Positions 37,240 through 46,894 are shown, numbered from the stretch's first letter. The stretch is 64,000 nt of DNA from Cognatilysobacter tabacisoli (GCF_003586305.1 NZ_QXJI01000004.1:248001-312000); one strand, 5' to 3'. Notes: generated from the letters alone by a model not told the origin. Made by a program: numbers and translations.

Positions 37240-38541
37240 ATGCCGAAGGACCCGATCGAACGCCTGCTGCGCGCCGCGTATTCGGCCGCGCTGTACCTGC
37301 TGGCGCCGATCACGATCTACCACCTGATCTGGCGCGGCTTCCGCCAGCCGGCATACTTCCAGCGCTGGGGCGAGCGCTACGCGACGTTCCGCGACGCGCC
37401 GCATGCGAGCACGCTGTGGCTGCACGCGGTCTCGGTTGGTGAGGTCAACGCGGCGGTGCCGCTGGTCAACGCGCTGCGTCGCGAACGCCCCGACCTGACG
37501 CTGCTGGTGACGACGATCACGCCGACCGGCTCGGAGCGCGTGCGGGCGCTGTGGGCCGACGCGGTCGAGCACGTGTACCTGCCATACGACCTGCCCGGCG
37601 CGGTCGGCCGCTTCCTCGGCCACTACCGCCCGCACGCCGCGCTGATCATGGAAACGGAGCTGTGGCCGAACCTGCTGTTCGGCTGCCGCGACCGCGGCGT
37701 GCCGGTGTTCATCCTCAATGCGCGGCTGTCGGCGCGCTCGCTGCGCGGCTACCGCGTGCTGGCGCCGCTGGTCGGGCGCGCGCTGCGCACGGTGCGCACC
37801 GTGGCGGCGCAGTCGCACGCCGACGCGCGCCGCTTCGTCGTGCTCGGTGCCCACGCGCACCAGGTGGTCGAGGCCGGCAACCTGAAGTTCGACGTTGCCG
37901 TGCCCGACACGCTGGCGGCGTTCGCGCGCGAGTGCAGAGCGCACGCCGGCGCGCGGCCGGTGTGGATCGCCGCGAGCACGCACGAGGACGAGGAGGCCGA
38001 GGTCATCGCGATCCACCGCCGCCTGCGCGCGCGGCACCCGGACCTGCTGCTGCTGTGGGCGCCGCGCCACCCGGAGCGGTTTCGCGCCGTGGCCGAGCAG
38101 GCGCGCGCGGCCGGCTGGCGGGTCGCGACCCGCTCGCAGGCGCGCTGGCCGGGGCGCGACGACGCGGTGTTCGTGGTCGACACGCTCGGCGAGCTGATGG
38201 CGTTCTACGCGTGCGCCGACGTCGCCTTCGTCGGCGGCAGCCTGCAGCCGGTCGGCGGCCACAACCTGCTCGAGCCGGCCGCGACCGGCACCGCGATCGT
38301 CACCGGACCGCACCTGCACAACTTCGTCGAAATCGCGCACCGGCTCGAATCGGCCGGCGCGCTCGTGGTCGCGGGCGACACGGCGGCCGTCGGCGACGCT
38401 CTGGACCAGCTGCTCGGCGACGAAGCCGAGCGAATCGCGATGACCCGCGCCGGGCACGAGCTCCTCGACAGCGGGCGCGGTGCACTGGCGCGCACGCTGG
38501 ACCTGCTGCGCCCGGCGTTGCCGCCCGCGCCCGCGCCCTGA
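37240..38541 (+). CDS. waaA: Kdo transferase
   Basis: 433 residues. LYLLAPITIYHLIWRGFR is the membrane anchor; HAVSVGEVNAAVPLVNALR includes the catalytic Glu68; METELWPNLLFGCRDRGVP, LNARLSARSLRGYRVLAPL and FVGGSLQPVGGHNLLEPAAT are family hallmarks. WaaA transfers Kdo to lipid IVA. Start at 37240; divergent with lpxL over 90 bases, so the two lipid A-Kdo genes likely share a control region. Confidence 0.97.
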   Translation: MPKDPIERLLRAAYSAALYLLAPITIYHLIWRGFRQPAYFQRWGERYATFRDAPHASTLWLHAVSVGEVNAAVPLVNALRRERPDLTLLVTTITPTGSERVRALWADAVEHVYLPYDLPGAVGRFLGHYRPHAALIMETELWPNLLFGCRDRGVPVFILNARLSARSLRGYRVLAPLVGRALRTVRTVAAQSHADARRFVVLGAHAHQVVEAGNLKFDVAVPDTLAAFARECRAHAGARPVWIAASTHEDEEAEVIAIHRRLRARHPDLLLLWAPRHPERFRAVAEQARAAGWRVATRSQARWPGRDDAVFVVDTLGELMAFYACADVAFVGGSLQPVGGHNLLEPAATGTAIVTGPHLHNFVEIAHRLESAGALVVAGDTAAVGDALDQLLGDEAERIAMTRAGHELLDSGRGALARTLDLLRPALPPAPAP

Positions 38542-38547
38542 AACGAC

Positions 38548-38570
38548 GATGCCGGCGCGGGGCCGGCATC
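38548..38570. terminator. Hairpin between waaA and tolC
   Basis: 9-bp perfect stem (GATGCCGGC / GCCGGCATC) with a 5-base loop between the two convergent genes. No T-run on either side, so any termination would be weak or factor-dependent. Confidence 0.45.
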
Positions 38571-38594
38571 GGGCGTTACGTCCGTCGGCAGCCG

Positions 38595-40004
38595 TCAGGG
38601 CGCCGTCGGCGTGACCTGGGCGGCGGTGTCGACGGTCAGCAGGCGGTTGACGTCCTGCACGTCCTCGACGTCGAGCGTGCCGGCGGCCTGCTCGAGCAGC
38701 AGGCGGTTCTGCAGGTAGTTGTAGCGCGCCAGCGCATACGCCTGCTGCGCACTGAACAGGCTGCGCTGGTTGTTGAGCACGTCGAGCACGGTGCGCGTGC
38801 CGACTTCCAGCCCGACCTGCGATGCGTCGTAGGCGCTCTGGGCCGAGAACAGCGCCAGCCGCCGCGCCTCGACCTCGCTGACGCCGGCGACCAGCGTCTG
38901 GTACGCGTTGCGCGTGTTGCGCTCGAGCGCGCGCTTCTGCTGCTCGTACTCGTCCTGGGTCACGTCACGGCGGGCGATCGCCTCGCGCACGCCCGACTGC
39001 GTGGCGCCGCCTGAGAAGATCGGCACGCGCAGGGTCAGGCCGATGCTGCGCGATTGGCTCTCGTTGTCGAAGTCGGTCGCCGCCTGGGTCAGGTTGTTGG
39101 TCGAGGTGCCGTCGGACGAACGGTCCGAGTACTGGCCGCCGAAGTACAGCGTCGGCCAGTGGCCGGCGCGTGCGGTTTCGACGTTCGCCTCGCTCGACTC
39201 CAGCTGGAACTGCTTGGCCTTCAGCGCGGGGTTGTTGTCGACCGCGCTGGCGACCCAGTCCTGCACGCCGCGGGCGGCCGGCAGCTCGGGCTGGAAGTCC
39301 TGCGGCAGGCCCTTGAGGTTGCGCACCGGCTGGCCGGTGATCTCGGCCAGTGCCTGGTAGGCGTCCTCGACCGCGTTGCGCGCCAGGATCGTGTTGGCGC
39401 GGGCCGTGTCGTACTGCGCGCGCGCCTCGTGCACGTCGGTGATCGGCGCCAGGCCGACCTCGAGCCGCTTGGAGGCGAAATCGAACTGCTTCTTCAGCGC
39501 CGTCTCGGCCGCTTCGGCCGCGGCCAGCGTCTCGAGCTGGACGAGCACGTTGAAGTAGGCGGCCGACGTGCGGGTGATCAGGTTGTCGTTGGCCGACTCC
39601 AGCGAGAAGTCGCTGGCCTGGCTCAGCGCGCGCTGGCTGCGGAGAGTCGTGAAGCGCGAGCGGTCGTAGACCATCTGGTTCAGCGTGACGCCGATCGACT
39701 CGCTGGTCTGGTCCTGGTCGTTGTCGCTCGGAAACAGCTGGCTGCCGAACACGCTGGTGCCGCTGGATTCGCTGTCGCTCTTGCTGTAGCTGGCCTCGCC
39801 GTCGATCTGCGGAAGCATCGCCGCGCGCGCCTGCACCGCGCCCTCGCGCGTGGCCAGTCGGGTCGATTCGGCCGCGGACAGCTGCGGATCGCCGGTGCGG
39901 GCCAGTTCGTAGGTCTGCAGCAGGTCTTCTGCCGCGGCGGTCGGCGCGAAGGCCGAGGCGGCAACGGCGGCGGCGAGGGCGAGGGCAAGCGGACGGGAGG
40001 TCAT
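38595..40004 (-). CDS. tolC: TolC-family outer membrane efflux channel
   Basis: 469 residues with signal peptide 1-24 (SAFAPTAAAEDLL). The internal repeat of the TolC trimeric barrel/alpha tunnel is clear: ARTGDPQLSAAESTRLATRE in the first half and DNNPALKAKQFQLESSEANV in the second, each followed by long helices (FSLESANDNLITRTSAAYFN; RNAYQTLVAGVSEVEARRLA). Serves as outlet for RND and type I exporters. Followed downstream by nothing for 53 bases; upstream is the methyltransferase gene, 15 bases away on the same strand. Confidence 0.95.
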   Translation of the reverse strand: MTSRPLALALAAAVAASAFAPTAAAEDLLQTYELARTGDPQLSAAESTRLATREGAVQARAAMLPQIDGEASYSKSDSESSGTSVFGSQLFPSDNDQDQTSESIGVTLNQMVYDRSRFTTLRSQRALSQASDFSLESANDNLITRTSAAYFNVLVQLETLAAAEAAETALKKQFDFASKRLEVGLAPITDVHEARAQYDTARANTILARNAVEDAYQALAEITGQPVRNLKGLPQDFQPELPAARGVQDWVASAVDNNPALKAKQFQLESSEANVETARAGHWPTLYFGGQYSDRSSDGTSTNNLTQAATDFDNESQSRSIGLTLRVPIFSGGATQSGVREAIARRDVTQDEYEQQKRALERNTRNAYQTLVAGVSEVEARRLALFSAQSAYDASQVGLEVGTRTVLDVLNNQRSLFSAQQAYALARYNYLQNRLLLEQAAGTLDVEDVQDVNRLLTVDTAAQVTPTAP

Positions 40005-40018
40005 GCGGCTTCCTTGTT

Positions 40019-40675
40019 CTAGAACTCGAAGGCCGGCGCGGGCGCCGCGCCGACGAGGTAGGGGAGGTCGGTTTCGAACAGTGATTCGATGCGCTGGACG
40101 CCGTGTTCGTTGCGCACGCGCACCGCTTCCATCGCCGGCGAGCGGCCGCGGACGACGACCATGCGCCCGTCGGGCTGCAGCCAGTCGAGGAAACGCTGGG
40201 GGATCGCGTCGACCGCGCCGGTGACCACGATGGCGCTGAAGCGCCGCTCGTTGGCCCACGAGAACGCGTCGGCGGCCTCCACGTTGACGTTGCCGATGCC
40301 CTGCGCGGCCAGACGGGCACGCGCCGTGTCGGCGAGGTCCGCGTGGCGCTCGAGGCTCACCACCTCGCGGGCCAGGCGACCGAGGCAGGCGCTGACATAG
40401 CCGCTGCCGGTGCCGATCTCCAGCACGTGGTCGGCCGGCGACAGGCCCAGGGAATGAAGCAGGCGGCCGGCCACGACGGGCTTCAGCATCGACTCGCCGT
40501 GCGCGAGCGGCAGCGGAATGTCGGTGTAGGCCAGCGTGCGGTGCGCGGCATCGACGAACGCTTCGCGCGGCAGGTTCGCCAGCACGTCGAGCACGCGCGG
40601 GTCGAGCACGTCCCACGGGCGGACCTGCTGTTCGACCATCAGTTCGCGGAGCTTGGCGTAATCGAGCATCGTCAT
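40019..40675 (-). CDS. Protein-L-isoaspartate O-methyltransferase family
   Basis: 218 residues. MVEQQVRPWDVLDPRVLDVL and FVDAAHRTLAYTDIPLPLAHGESMLKPVV are the PCMT N-terminus; LEIGTGSGYVSACLGRLARE is the SAM loop, followed by GNVNVEAADAF. PCMTs repair isoaspartyl damage; this shorter, TolC-linked type is a standard neighbour of tolC in Xanthomonadaceae, and its true substrate is not settled. Upstream stop region overlaps nothing; the ATG at 40675 is the first good start. Confidence 0.9.
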   Translation of the reverse strand: MTMLDYAKLRELMVEQQVRPWDVLDPRVLDVLANLPREAFVDAAHRTLAYTDIPLPLAHGESMLKPVVAGRLLHSLGLSPADHVLEIGTGSGYVSACLGRLAREVVSLERHADLADTARARLAAQGIGNVNVEAADAFSWANERRFSAIVVTGAVDAIPQRFLDWLQPDGRMVVVRGRSPAMEAVRVRNEHGVQRIESLFETDLPYLVGAAPAPAFEF

Positions 40676-40992
40676 GGCGGGCAGAGGGGGGCGAAGGAAC
40701 CGCGAATTCTACCGCCGGCGCGGGTTCCCGGGCGGCGACAGGATCGCCGCGGGACGCGCGCCGACTGAGTGCCGGAAGTAACCGGGACTGTCGTAACCGG
40801 GACTGATGCCGCCGGGGTTGGCGCTGCCGGCGCGAGCCGCTGGGTGATCGATGCCGGCGGGACGGGCCGGGTCGGGCACGATGAAAGCGCAAGCCCGGCA
40901 CATGCCGGGCGCGCGGGCGCGCCTTTCCCGGACGTTGCGTCGATGGGCCCGAGAGGCGAGGCGGGCGCACGCCTGACCGCGCGCCGCCGGCA
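40676..40992. other. Intergenic region between the methyltransferase and tetR
   Basis: 317 bases without a convincing gene. It contains a 15-bp tandem duplication (GTAACCGGGACTG plus two bases) at 40778-40792 and 40793-40807 and a hairpin at 40893-40910. The promoter for the methyltransferase-tolC pair is expected here but no box is clear. Confidence 0.6.
40893..40910 (-). terminator. Possible terminator of tetR
   Basis: GCCCGGCA, CA, TGCCGGGC: perfect 8-bp inverted repeat 83 bases downstream of the tetR stop; on the minus strand it is followed by a modest TTGCGCTTT. Confidence 0.4.
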
Positions 40993-41688
40993 TCAGCGGG
41001 CCGCCACCGGGCGCACCGCGTAGGCGCGCAAGAACAGGTCGACCGACGCGTGCAGGTGCGCCTCGACCTGGGCCGGATCGAGCCCGCCGCAGCCGAACAC
41101 CAGCAGCGCGTGCGCCTCGCCCTTGACCAGGGTGAAGAACTGCGCGGCCGCGCGCGGCACGTCGTCGATCGCCAGCTCGCCGGCGGCGATGCGGCGCTCG
41201 AGCAGCGCGGCCATGTCGCCCTGCACCCGGCGCGGGCCGGCGTCCCAGAACAGCTGGGCCATCGGCGTGCACGCCAGCTGCGGCGAGCACAGGATGCGGT
41301 GCCCGGCGACGGCCTCGGGCGCGCTGACCATGGTGTAGAACGCACGGGCGATCGTCAGCAGGCGTTCGTACAGCGGGGTGTCGGGGTCGGCCTCGAACAG
41401 CGCCGACGGCAGGCCCAGCTCGCAGTGCGACTTCACCGCCGCGGCGAACAGGGCCTCCTTGTCGCCGAAGTGGCTGTACACCGTCAGCTTGGACACGCCG
41501 GCCTCGGCCGCGATCTGGTCCATGCTCGCGCCGTCGAAGCCCTGCTGGGTGAACATCCGCTTCGCCGCGTCGAGGATCGCGGCGCGCTTGCCGAGGTCCT
41601 TCGGGCGGCCCGGGCCGAGCGCCCGCGCGCCGTCGGACTTGGCGCGGGGCTTGGCGGGTGCGGCGGTCGAGCGCGTGCGGGTCATCAT
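40993..41688 (-). CDS. TetR-family repressor of the adjacent RND pump
   Basis: 231 residues. The N-terminus is a basic extension (about 1-30). The TetR DNA-binding domain covers about 33-80: AAILDAAKRMFTQQGFDGAS and IAAEAGVSKLTVYSHFGDKE. The C-terminal ligand domain is of the AefR-like kind (FYTMVSAPEAVAGHRILCSP). Two adjacent ATGs (41688, 41685). Divergent from the RND operon across 73 AT-rich bases containing two CCCGGTA repeats, so it most likely represses the pump and itself. Confidence 0.92.
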   Translation of the reverse strand: MMTRTRSTAAPAKPRAKSDGARALGPGRPKDLGKRAAILDAAKRMFTQQGFDGASMDQIAAEAGVSKLTVYSHFGDKEALFAAAVKSHCELGLPSALFEADPDTPLYERLLTIARAFYTMVSAPEAVAGHRILCSPQLACTPMAQLFWDAGPRRVQGDMAALLERRIAAGELAIDDVPRAAAQFFTLVKGEAHALLVFGCGGLDPAQVEAHLHASVDLFLRAYAVRPVAAR

Positions 41689-41761
41689 TGAATACTAGAC
41701 TACCGGGTTCGTTATTTATACAGTACCGGGAAGTTCATTAATTCAGCCTGAGGCCGCCGCG
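41689..41761. promoter_or_regulatory. Divergent promoter/operator of tetR and the RND operon
   Basis: The only AT-rich stretch in the area. TTGAAT at 41688-41693 and TTATTT at 41712-41717 (18-base spacing) can serve the pump. The repeat ACTACCGGG (41699-41707) and AGTACCGGG (41722-41730), 23 bases apart (about two helical turns), straddle the putative -10 and are a plausible TetR operator. Confidence 0.5.
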
Positions 41762-42919
41762 ATGCCGACGCATCCGATCACTCCCGTCCACGCTGCCGCC
41801 GGCCCCGGTGCCGATCGTGGCCGAGCGGCCGGGCGGACGGCTTTGCCGTTCGTGGCGGCGTGCCTGCCGCTGCTGCTGCTGATCGGCTGCGGCGGCGACG
41901 CCGAGGTCGAGGAGGCCGCGCGTCCGGTGCTGGTCGCACGCCCGGTCGGCGCGGCGGACGCCGCGTCGGCGTTCGCCGGCGAGGTCCGGGCCCGCGAGGA
42001 AAGCCCGCTCGCGTTCCGCGTCGGCGGCAACCTCGTCGAGCGCCGGGTCGACGTCGGCGACGCGGTGCGGCGCGGCGACGTGCTCGCCGTGCTCGACCCG
42101 GGCGATTTGGAGGCGCAGGCCCGCGCGGCGCAGGCGCAGCTGGGCGCCGCCGAAGCCGAGCTGTCGCGCGCGCGTGCCGACCAGGCGCGCTACGCCAAGC
42201 TCGCCGACGGCCAGCTGGTCAGCCGCTCGACGCTGGACGCCGCCAACGCTGCGGCCGCGGCCGCGCAGGGGCAGGCCAACGCCGCGCGCGCGAACCTCGC
42301 GGTCGCCCGCAACCAGAGTGCGTACACCCAGCTGCGCGCGCCGCGCGACGGCCTGATCGCCAGCCGCAGCGCCGAAGCCGGCCAGGTCGTCGGCGCCGGC
42401 CAGACCGTGTTCGTGCTCGCCGCCGACGGCGCGCGCGAGATCGCGTTCGCGGTGCCCGAGGGCGTGTTCGCCTCCGTCAAGCCGGGCCAGCCGGTGCTGG
42501 TCGAGGCCTGGTCGAAGCCGGGCCAGCGCTGGCCCGGGCGCATCCGCGAGATCGCGCCCGCGGCCGACCCGGCCTCGCGCACCTATGCGGCGCGCGTGAC
42601 GATCGAAGCGCCCGACGGCGCGTTCGAACTCGGCCAGAGCGCGCGGGTGTTCCTGCCGCAGGCGGCCAACGGCGCGCTGAGCGTGCCGCTGGCGGCGATC
42701 CAGCGCGGCAACGGCACGACGGCGGTTTTTGTCGTCGACCCGAAGACGCGCGCGGCCATCCTCAAGCCGGTCCAGATCGGCGCGTTCGGCGAAGAGCGCG
42801 TGCCGGTGAAGTCCGGCCTTGCGCCCGGCGACTGGGTCGTGATCGCCGGCGGCCACCTGCTGCGCGACGGCCAGAAGGTCGCGCCGGTCGACCGCGACAA
42901 CCGCCCCGTGCGCCTCTGA
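41762..42919 (+). CDS. RND efflux periplasmic adaptor (membrane fusion lipoprotein)
   Basis: 385 residues. A lipobox (LLIGC, Cys43) follows a long N-terminal region, so the true start may be debated, though no internal ATG is nearby. Lipoyl-like halves (FRVGGNLVERRVDVGDAVRR; QLRAPRDGLIASRSAEAGQV) flank an alpha-hairpin with an Ala-rich coiled coil (about 115-185), followed by a beta-barrel domain (EIAFAVPEGVFASVKPGQP). Bridges the inner-membrane pump and TolC. 78 bases before the pump gene. Confidence 0.93.
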   Translation: MPTHPITPVHAAAGPGADRGRAAGRTALPFVAACLPLLLLIGCGGDAEVEEAARPVLVARPVGAADAASAFAGEVRAREESPLAFRVGGNLVERRVDVGDAVRRGDVLAVLDPGDLEAQARAAQAQLGAAEAELSRARADQARYAKLADGQLVSRSTLDAANAAAAAAQGQANAARANLAVARNQSAYTQLRAPRDGLIASRSAEAGQVVGAGQTVFVLAADGAREIAFAVPEGVFASVKPGQPVLVEAWSKPGQRWPGRIREIAPAADPASRTYAARVTIEAPDGAFELGQSARVFLPQAANGALSVPLAAIQRGNGTTAVFVVDPKTRAAILKPVQIGAFGEERVPVKSGLAPGDWVVIAGGHLLRDGQKVAPVDRDNRPVRL

Positions 42920-42997
42920 CCCTGGCCCGACGCCGACACGCCCATTCCACCTGCCGCCCGCCGACCCGCGCGGGCCGCGCCCCCAGGCACCCTCCCC

Positions 42998-45900
42998 ATG
43001 CGCTTCAACCTGTCCGAATGGGCGCTGCGCCACCGCAGCCTGATCCTCTACGCGATGCTAGTCGCGGCGATCGCCGGCACGTTCTCGTACCTGCGATTGG
43101 GCCGAAGCGAGGACCCGGCCTTCACCTTCAAGGTGATGGTGATCCGCACGCTGTGGCCCGGCGCGACCGCCGAGGACGTCGCCACCCAGGTCACCGAGCG
43201 GATCGAGAAGAAGCTCATGGAGACCGGGCAGTACGAGTTCATCCGCTCGTACTCGCGCGCCGGCGAATCGCAGGTGATCTTCGTCGCGCGCGACTCGATG
43301 CGCTCGAAGGAAGTCGACCCGCTCTGGTACCAGGTGCGCAAGAAGGTCGGCGACATCAAGGCGACGCTGCCGGCCGAGGTCGTCGGGCCGTTCTTCAACG
43401 ACGAGTTCGGCGACACCTTCGGCAACATCTACGCGCTGACCGGCGAGGGCTTCGACTACGCGGTGCTGAAGGACTACGCCGAGCGCGTGCAGCTGGCGCT
43501 GCAGGACGTGCCGGACGTCGGCAAGATCGAGCTGTTCGGCGTGCAGGACGAGAAGATCTGGGTCGAACTGTCGAACGTGAAGCTGGCCACGCTCGGCGTG
43601 CCGGCCGACGCGGTCAAGCAGGCGCTGGAGCAGCAGAACGCGGTGGTGCCGTCGGGCTTCTTCGAGACCGGCAGCGTGCGCGTGCCGCTGCGCGTGGACG
43701 GCAAGTTCACCACGGTCGAGCAGATCCGCGCGTTCCCGATCCGGGTCGGCGACCGCACCTTCCGGCTCGGCGACGTCGCCGACGTGCGCCGCGGCTTCAA
43801 CGACCCGCCGGCGCCGCGGATGCGCTTCATGGGCGAGGATGCGATCGGCATCGGAGTGGCGATGCGCCAGGGCGGCGACATCCTCAAGCTCGGCGAGACG
43901 CTCGAGGGCAAGTTCGCGGAGCTGCAGAAGACGCTGCCGGCCGGCATGGAGCTGCGCAAGGTGGCCGACCAGCCCGCGGCGGTGCAGGCCTCGGTCGGCG
44001 AGTTCATCAAGGTGCTCGCCGAAGCGGTCGCGATCGTGCTGCTGGTGAGCTTCTTCTCGCTCGGCCTGCGCACCGGCCTGGTCGTCGCGCTGTCGATCCC
44101 GCTGGTTCTGGCGATGACGTTCGCGGTGATGGACTTCTTCGACGTCGGCCTGCACAAGATCTCGCTCGGCGCGCTGGTGCTGGCGCTCGGCCTGCTGGTC
44201 GACGACGCGATCATTGCCGTCGAGATGATGGCGATCAAGATGGAGCAGGGCTACAGCCGGCTCAAGGCTGCGGCGTTCGCGTGGGAGTCGACCGCGTTCC
44301 CGATGCTGACCGGCACGCTGATCACCGCGGCCGGATTCCTGCCGATCGCGACCGCGCGTTCGGGCACCGGCGAGTACACGCGCTCGCTGTTCGAGGTCGT
44401 CACGATCGCGCTGCTGGTGTCGTGGGTCGCGGCGGTCGCGTTCATCCCGTACCTCGGCGACAAGCTGCTGCCCGACCACGGCCACGCCGCGGCGCCGAAA
44501 CCCGGCTCGCTGGCCGCGCGCTGGTACGCGATGCGCGAACGATGGGCCGACCGCCACCCGGCGCTGGCCGACTACGTGCGCCCGCCGCCGCACGACGGCC
44601 GCGACCACGACCCGTACGCGAGCGGCTTCTACACCCGCCTGCGCCGGCTGCTGACGTTCTGCGTGCGCCGCCGCTGGCTGGTGATCGGCGTGACGGCGGC
44701 CGCGTTCGTGGCGTCGGTGCTGCTGTTCCGCTTCGTGCCGCAGCAGTTCTTCCCCGACTCGACCCGGCCCGAACTGATGATCGACATGGAGCTGGCCGAA
44801 GGCAGCTCGCTGCGCGCGACCCAGGCGCAGGCCGAGAAGCTCGAAAAGCTGCTGGCCACGCGCAAGGACCTCGACAACTACGTGGCCTACGTCGGCACCG
44901 GCTCGCCGCGCTACTACCTGCCGCTGGATCAGCAGCTGCCGGCCGCCAACTTCGCCCAGTTCGTGCTGGCGCCGAAGGACCTGGCCGCGCGCGAGACCGT
45001 GCGCACGTGGCTGATCGACGAGGTCACCCCGCGCTTCCCGGACCTGCAGCTGCGCGTCACGCGGCTGGAGAACGGCCCGCCGGTCGGCTACCCGGTGCAG
45101 TTCCGCGTGTCCGGCGAGCACATCGACCAGGTCCGCGCGATCGCGCAGCAGGTGCAGGCCAAGGTCCGCGAGAACCCGCACGTGGCCAACGTCAACCTCG
45201 ACTGGGACGAGCCGAGCAAGGTCGTGCGCCTGCTGGTCGACCAGGAGCGCGCCCGCGCGCTGGGCATCAGCTCCGCGGCGCTCTCGCAGTTCCTGTCGAG
45301 CTCGCTGTCGGGCTCGCGGATCAGCACCTACCGCGAGGGCAACGAGCTGGTCGAAATGCTGCTGCGCGGACCCGAGGAGGAGCGCCTGCGACTGGACATG
45401 CTCGGCAGTCTGATGGTGCCGACGGCCAGCGGCCGCAGCGTGCCGCTGACCCAGATCGCCACGCTCGAGTACGGCTTCGAGGAGGGCATCATCTGGCACC
45501 GCGACCGCCAGCCGACGATGACCGTGCGCGCCGACATCTACGACGGCAGCCTGCCGGCGGCGCTGACCGCGGAGATCTCGCCGACGCTCGACCCGATCCG
45601 CGAGACCCTGCCGTACGGCTACTCGATCGAGGTCGGCGGCAGCGTCGAGGACTCCGCGCGCGGCTCGAAGTCGATCGCGGTCGGCATGCCGCTGTTCGTG
45701 TTCGTGGTGTTCACGCTGCTGATGATCCAGCTGCGCAGCTTCTCGCGCAGCGTCATGGTGCTGATGACCGCGCCGCTGGGGCTGATCGGCGTGACCGCGT
45801 TCCTGCTGGTGACGCGCGTGCCGTTCGGGTTCGTCGCGATGCTCGGCACGATCGCGCTGGCCGGCATGATCATGCGCAACTCGGTGATCCTGGTCGACCA

Positions 45901-46156
45901 GATCGAGCAGGACATCGCCAGCGGCATGGAGCGCTGGCAGGCGATCGTCGAGGCGACCGTGCGCCGCTTCCGTCCGATCGTGCTGACCGCGCTGGCCGCG
46001 GTGCTGGCGATGATCCCGCTGTCGCGCTCGGTGTTCTACGGGCCGATGGCGGTGGCGATCATGGGCGGGCTGATCGTCGCGACCGTGCTGACGCTGCTGT
46101 TCCTGCCGGCGTTGTACGCGGCGTGGTTCCGGGTCAAGCCGCCGCAGGCGGCGTGA
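42998..46156 (+). CDS. RND efflux transporter (HAE1 type)
   Basis: 1052 residues with the two-fold RND pattern: TM1 near 11-30, a large periplasmic loop, TM2-6 (about 330-480), a second half with TM7 near 560 and TM8-12 near 870-1035. GLLVDDAIIAVEMMAIKMEQ in TM4 carries the paired Asp of the proton relay. GPFFNDEFGDTFGNIYALTGEG and GVPADAVKQALEQQNAVVPSG are standard porter-domain sequences. Proton-driven drug or lipid export with the adaptor and TolC. ATG at 42998. Confidence 0.96.
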   Translation: MRFNLSEWALRHRSLILYAMLVAAIAGTFSYLRLGRSEDPAFTFKVMVIRTLWPGATAEDVATQVTERIEKKLMETGQYEFIRSYSRAGESQVIFVARDSMRSKEVDPLWYQVRKKVGDIKATLPAEVVGPFFNDEFGDTFGNIYALTGEGFDYAVLKDYAERVQLALQDVPDVGKIELFGVQDEKIWVELSNVKLATLGVPADAVKQALEQQNAVVPSGFFETGSVRVPLRVDGKFTTVEQIRAFPIRVGDRTFRLGDVADVRRGFNDPPAPRMRFMGEDAIGIGVAMRQGGDILKLGETLEGKFAELQKTLPAGMELRKVADQPAAVQASVGEFIKVLAEAVAIVLLVSFFSLGLRTGLVVALSIPLVLAMTFAVMDFFDVGLHKISLGALVLALGLLVDDAIIAVEMMAIKMEQGYSRLKAAAFAWESTAFPMLTGTLITAAGFLPIATARSGTGEYTRSLFEVVTIALLVSWVAAVAFIPYLGDKLLPDHGHAAAPKPGSLAARWYAMRERWADRHPALADYVRPPPHDGRDHDPYASGFYTRLRRLLTFCVRRRWLVIGVTAAAFVASVLLFRFVPQQFFPDSTRPELMIDMELAEGSSLRATQAQAEKLEKLLATRKDLDNYVAYVGTGSPRYYLPLDQQLPAANFAQFVLAPKDLAARETVRTWLIDEVTPRFPDLQLRVTRLENGPPVGYPVQFRVSGEHIDQVRAIAQQVQAKVRENPHVANVNLDWDEPSKVVRLLVDQERARALGISSAALSQFLSSSLSGSRISTYREGNELVEMLLRGPEEERLRLDMLGSLMVPTASGRSVPLTQIATLEYGFEEGIIWHRDRQPTMTVRADIYDGSLPAALTAEISPTLDPIRETLPYGYSIEVGGSVEDSARGSKSIAVGMPLFVFVVFTLLMIQLRSFSRSVMVLMTAPLGLIGVTAFLLVTRVPFGFVAMLGTIALAGMIMRNSVILVDQIEQDIASGMERWQAIVEATVRRFRPIVLTALAAVLAMIPLSRSVFYGPMAVAIMGGLIVATVLTLLFLPALYAAWFRVKPPQAA

Positions 46157-46233
46157 GCGACGCAAGGATCGGATAGCGGCGCCGCGGCGCCACCGGCACG
46201 CTGGCGTCCCCGGTTCACCCACGGAGACGCCAC

Positions 46234-46875
46234 GTGCTGACGCTGTACGACTACCTGCCGTCGCAGAACGGCTACAAGATCCGCCTGCTGCTCAGCCACC
46301 TCGGCCGGCCGTACCGCAGTGAGTACGTCAGCATCTTCGAGGGGCACGGCCAGCGGCCGGCGTACTTGGCGGTCAACCCGACCGGCGCGGTGCCGGCGAT
46401 CCGCCTCGACGACGGCCGCACGCTCGCCGAGTCGAACGCGATCCTGCAGTTCCTCGCCGACGGCACGCGCTACCTGCCCGGCGACGCGTTCGGCCGCGCC
46501 AAGGTCGCGCAGTGGCTGTCGTTCGAAGCCGACTACGTGCAGGCGACGATGGGCTCGCTGCGCTACTGGACGCTGACCGGCAAGCTGCCGCAGCGGCCGC
46601 CCGCGCTGCTGCAGATGAAGCGCGACGGCGGCCTGCGCGCGCTGGCCGCTCTGGACCGCGAGCTGGCGTCGCGGCCGTTCCTGCTCGGCGACGACTACAC
46701 GATCGCCGACCTGTCGGTGTTTGCGTACGGCCACCTCGCCGGCGACGCCGGCCTGCCGCTCGATGGGTTCGGCCACGTGCTCGCATGGATCGAGCGCGTG
46801 CGCGCGCAGCCGGGCTTCGTGCCGACGGTGCACCCGTACGCGATCGACCCGCACAGCACGGCCGAACTGCCGTAG
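46234..46875 (+). CDS. Glutathione S-transferase
   Basis: 213 residues. N-terminal thioredoxin-like domain (LYDYLPSQNGYKIRLLLSHL, NPTGAVPAIRLDDGRTLAES with the cis-Pro and glutathione-binding Glu-Ser) and all-helical C-terminal domain with LLGDDYTIADLSVFAYGHLA. Start is GTG at 46234 with GGAGACG before it. 77 bases after the pump gene on the same strand; a detoxification partner is plausible but not shown. Confidence 0.92.
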   Translation: MLTLYDYLPSQNGYKIRLLLSHLGRPYRSEYVSIFEGHGQRPAYLAVNPTGAVPAIRLDDGRTLAESNAILQFLADGTRYLPGDAFGRAKVAQWLSFEADYVQATMGSLRYWTLTGKLPQRPPALLQMKRDGGLRALAALDRELASRPFLLGDDYTIADLSVFAYGHLAGDAGLPLDGFGHVLAWIERVRAQPGFVPTVHPYAIDPHSTAELP

Positions 46876-46894
46876 CGCGTCGCCGGCGCTGCGG

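Noticed and set aside
40676-40992. Gene in the gap before tetR
   Set aside because: Frames here have no start with a ribosome binding site and no motif; hairpin and short tandem repeat explain the sequence better.
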